Of a stretch of 6,435 nt of DNA, positions 6,176 through 6,435 are shown piece after piece (positions within the stretch are counted from its first letter, which is position 1; each line of letters starts with the position of its first letter). The position numbers and the translations under genes were made by a program. The DNA is from an uncultured Janibacter sp. (lineage in GTDB: Bacteria > Actinomycetota > Actinomycetes > Actinomycetales > Dermatophilaceae). The DNA lies in contig CAMICF010000176.1 in NCBI GenBank assembly GCA_946222495.1, forward strand, positions 1-6,435. Direction: 5' to 3'. Under the pieces are notes generated by a model. The model made no database searches. It worked only from the letters and a program-made list of their open reading frames with translations, and was not told where the DNA came from.

Positions 6176-6435
6176 CCGACCCCGCACCGCTGCTCTACCC
6201 CACCGAGCGGTGGCTCACCGCCGCAGAGCTGCCGCCTCTGACCGGTCCGGCCGGCACCGCGGAGCGTCTGCTCCTGCTGCTGCACTACTCCATCGACTGG
6301 GACGGCTGGGTCGGCACTCGTCGCGCCCGCTACTGGGACGCGATCCTGCCCGACCGGGTGGTGCTGGCCACCTACCGCGCCGACCACCTGCGCCGGTGGT
6401 GGTCGGAAGTCGCCGGCGAGCTCGACGCCCAGCCC
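6172..6435 (+). CDS. Possible type IV-B Cas11 small subunit, N-terminal 88 residues, cut by right edge
   Basis: The frame is open from GTG 6172 to the end of the window, giving 88 residues. The GTG shares bases with the TGA of the upstream gene (GTGA, 4-bp overlap), so translation is probably coupled and the two products made together. The visible part looks helical: a Leu-rich segment ERLLLLLHYSIDWDGW (about 31-46) is followed by Arg/Trp/Tyr-rich helices, including LRRWWSEVAGEL near the edge. In type IV-B loci a small helical Cas11 follows csf1, and this protein's position and composition fit that role. I see no catalytic motif. Without the rest of the gene or its neighbours, this identity is inferred mainly from gene order and the Csf1-like call. 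The coding status itself is well supported by the ribosome site, overlap and high GC3. Confidence 0.6.
   Translation, partial: MTDPAPLLYPTERWLTAAELPPLTGPAGTAERLLLLLHYSIDWDGWVGTRRARYWDAILPDRVVLATYRADHLRRWWSEVAGELDAQP

Noticed and set aside
1..6435. CRISPR array or tRNA/rRNA gene
   Set aside because: No regularly spaced direct repeats of 25-40 bases and no tRNA cloverleaf or rRNA-like sequence were seen by eye on either strand.

Overview
The window is high-GC DNA (roughly two thirds G+C by eye) with strong G/C preference at third codon positions, GTG starts and purine-rich Shine-Dalgarno sequences, which points to an actinobacterium. All supported genes lie on the + strand. The mix of metal-resistance genes, a SIR2-type protein and a probable type IV-B CRISPR-Cas operon start suggests an accessory region such as a plasmid, integrative element or genomic island. 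No transposase, integrase or replication gene is visible to prove this.

Region 1 (1-2866) is a metal-homeostasis cluster. It holds the C-terminal part of a P1B-type heavy-metal ATPase whose TM8 motif resembles CopB, a CsoR/DUF156 copper-type repressor with the full Cys-His-Cys ligand set, a carboxymuconolactone decarboxylase/AhpD-like protein with the E-x3-C-x2-C-x3-H redox motif, and a CzcD-like cation diffusion facilitator. Spacing is tight for the first three genes (11 and 38 bp) and looser (120 bp) before the fourth. The likely logic is metal efflux by two pumps, metal sensing by the repressor and removal of peroxide or thiol stress by the AhpD-like enzyme.

Region 2 (2867-3069) is a 203-bp non-coding junction, G/T-rich on the + strand, with four copies of TCGGTC and a 9-bp direct repeat. 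It separates the metal cluster from a different functional block.

Region 3 (3070-6435) looks like a defence or inter-element-competition block. It contains an unrecognised 179-aa protein with a possible N-terminal membrane segment, a 596-aa SIR2-family protein with NAD-binding and catalytic motifs and a long unassigned C-terminal half, a 217-aa four-cysteine zinc-finger protein resembling Csf1 (the Cas8-like subunit of type IV-B CRISPR-Cas), and the first 88 codons of a gene overlapping it by 4 bp that may be the type IV-B Cas11 small subunit. csf2 (Cas7), csf3 (Cas5) and cysH would be expected beyond the right edge. No CRISPR array is visible, which fits type IV-B. The most interesting point is a probable NAD-consuming SIR2 protein 48 bp upstream of an apparent type IV-B effector operon. 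The family assignments in region 3 come from recalled sequence patterns, not a database search.
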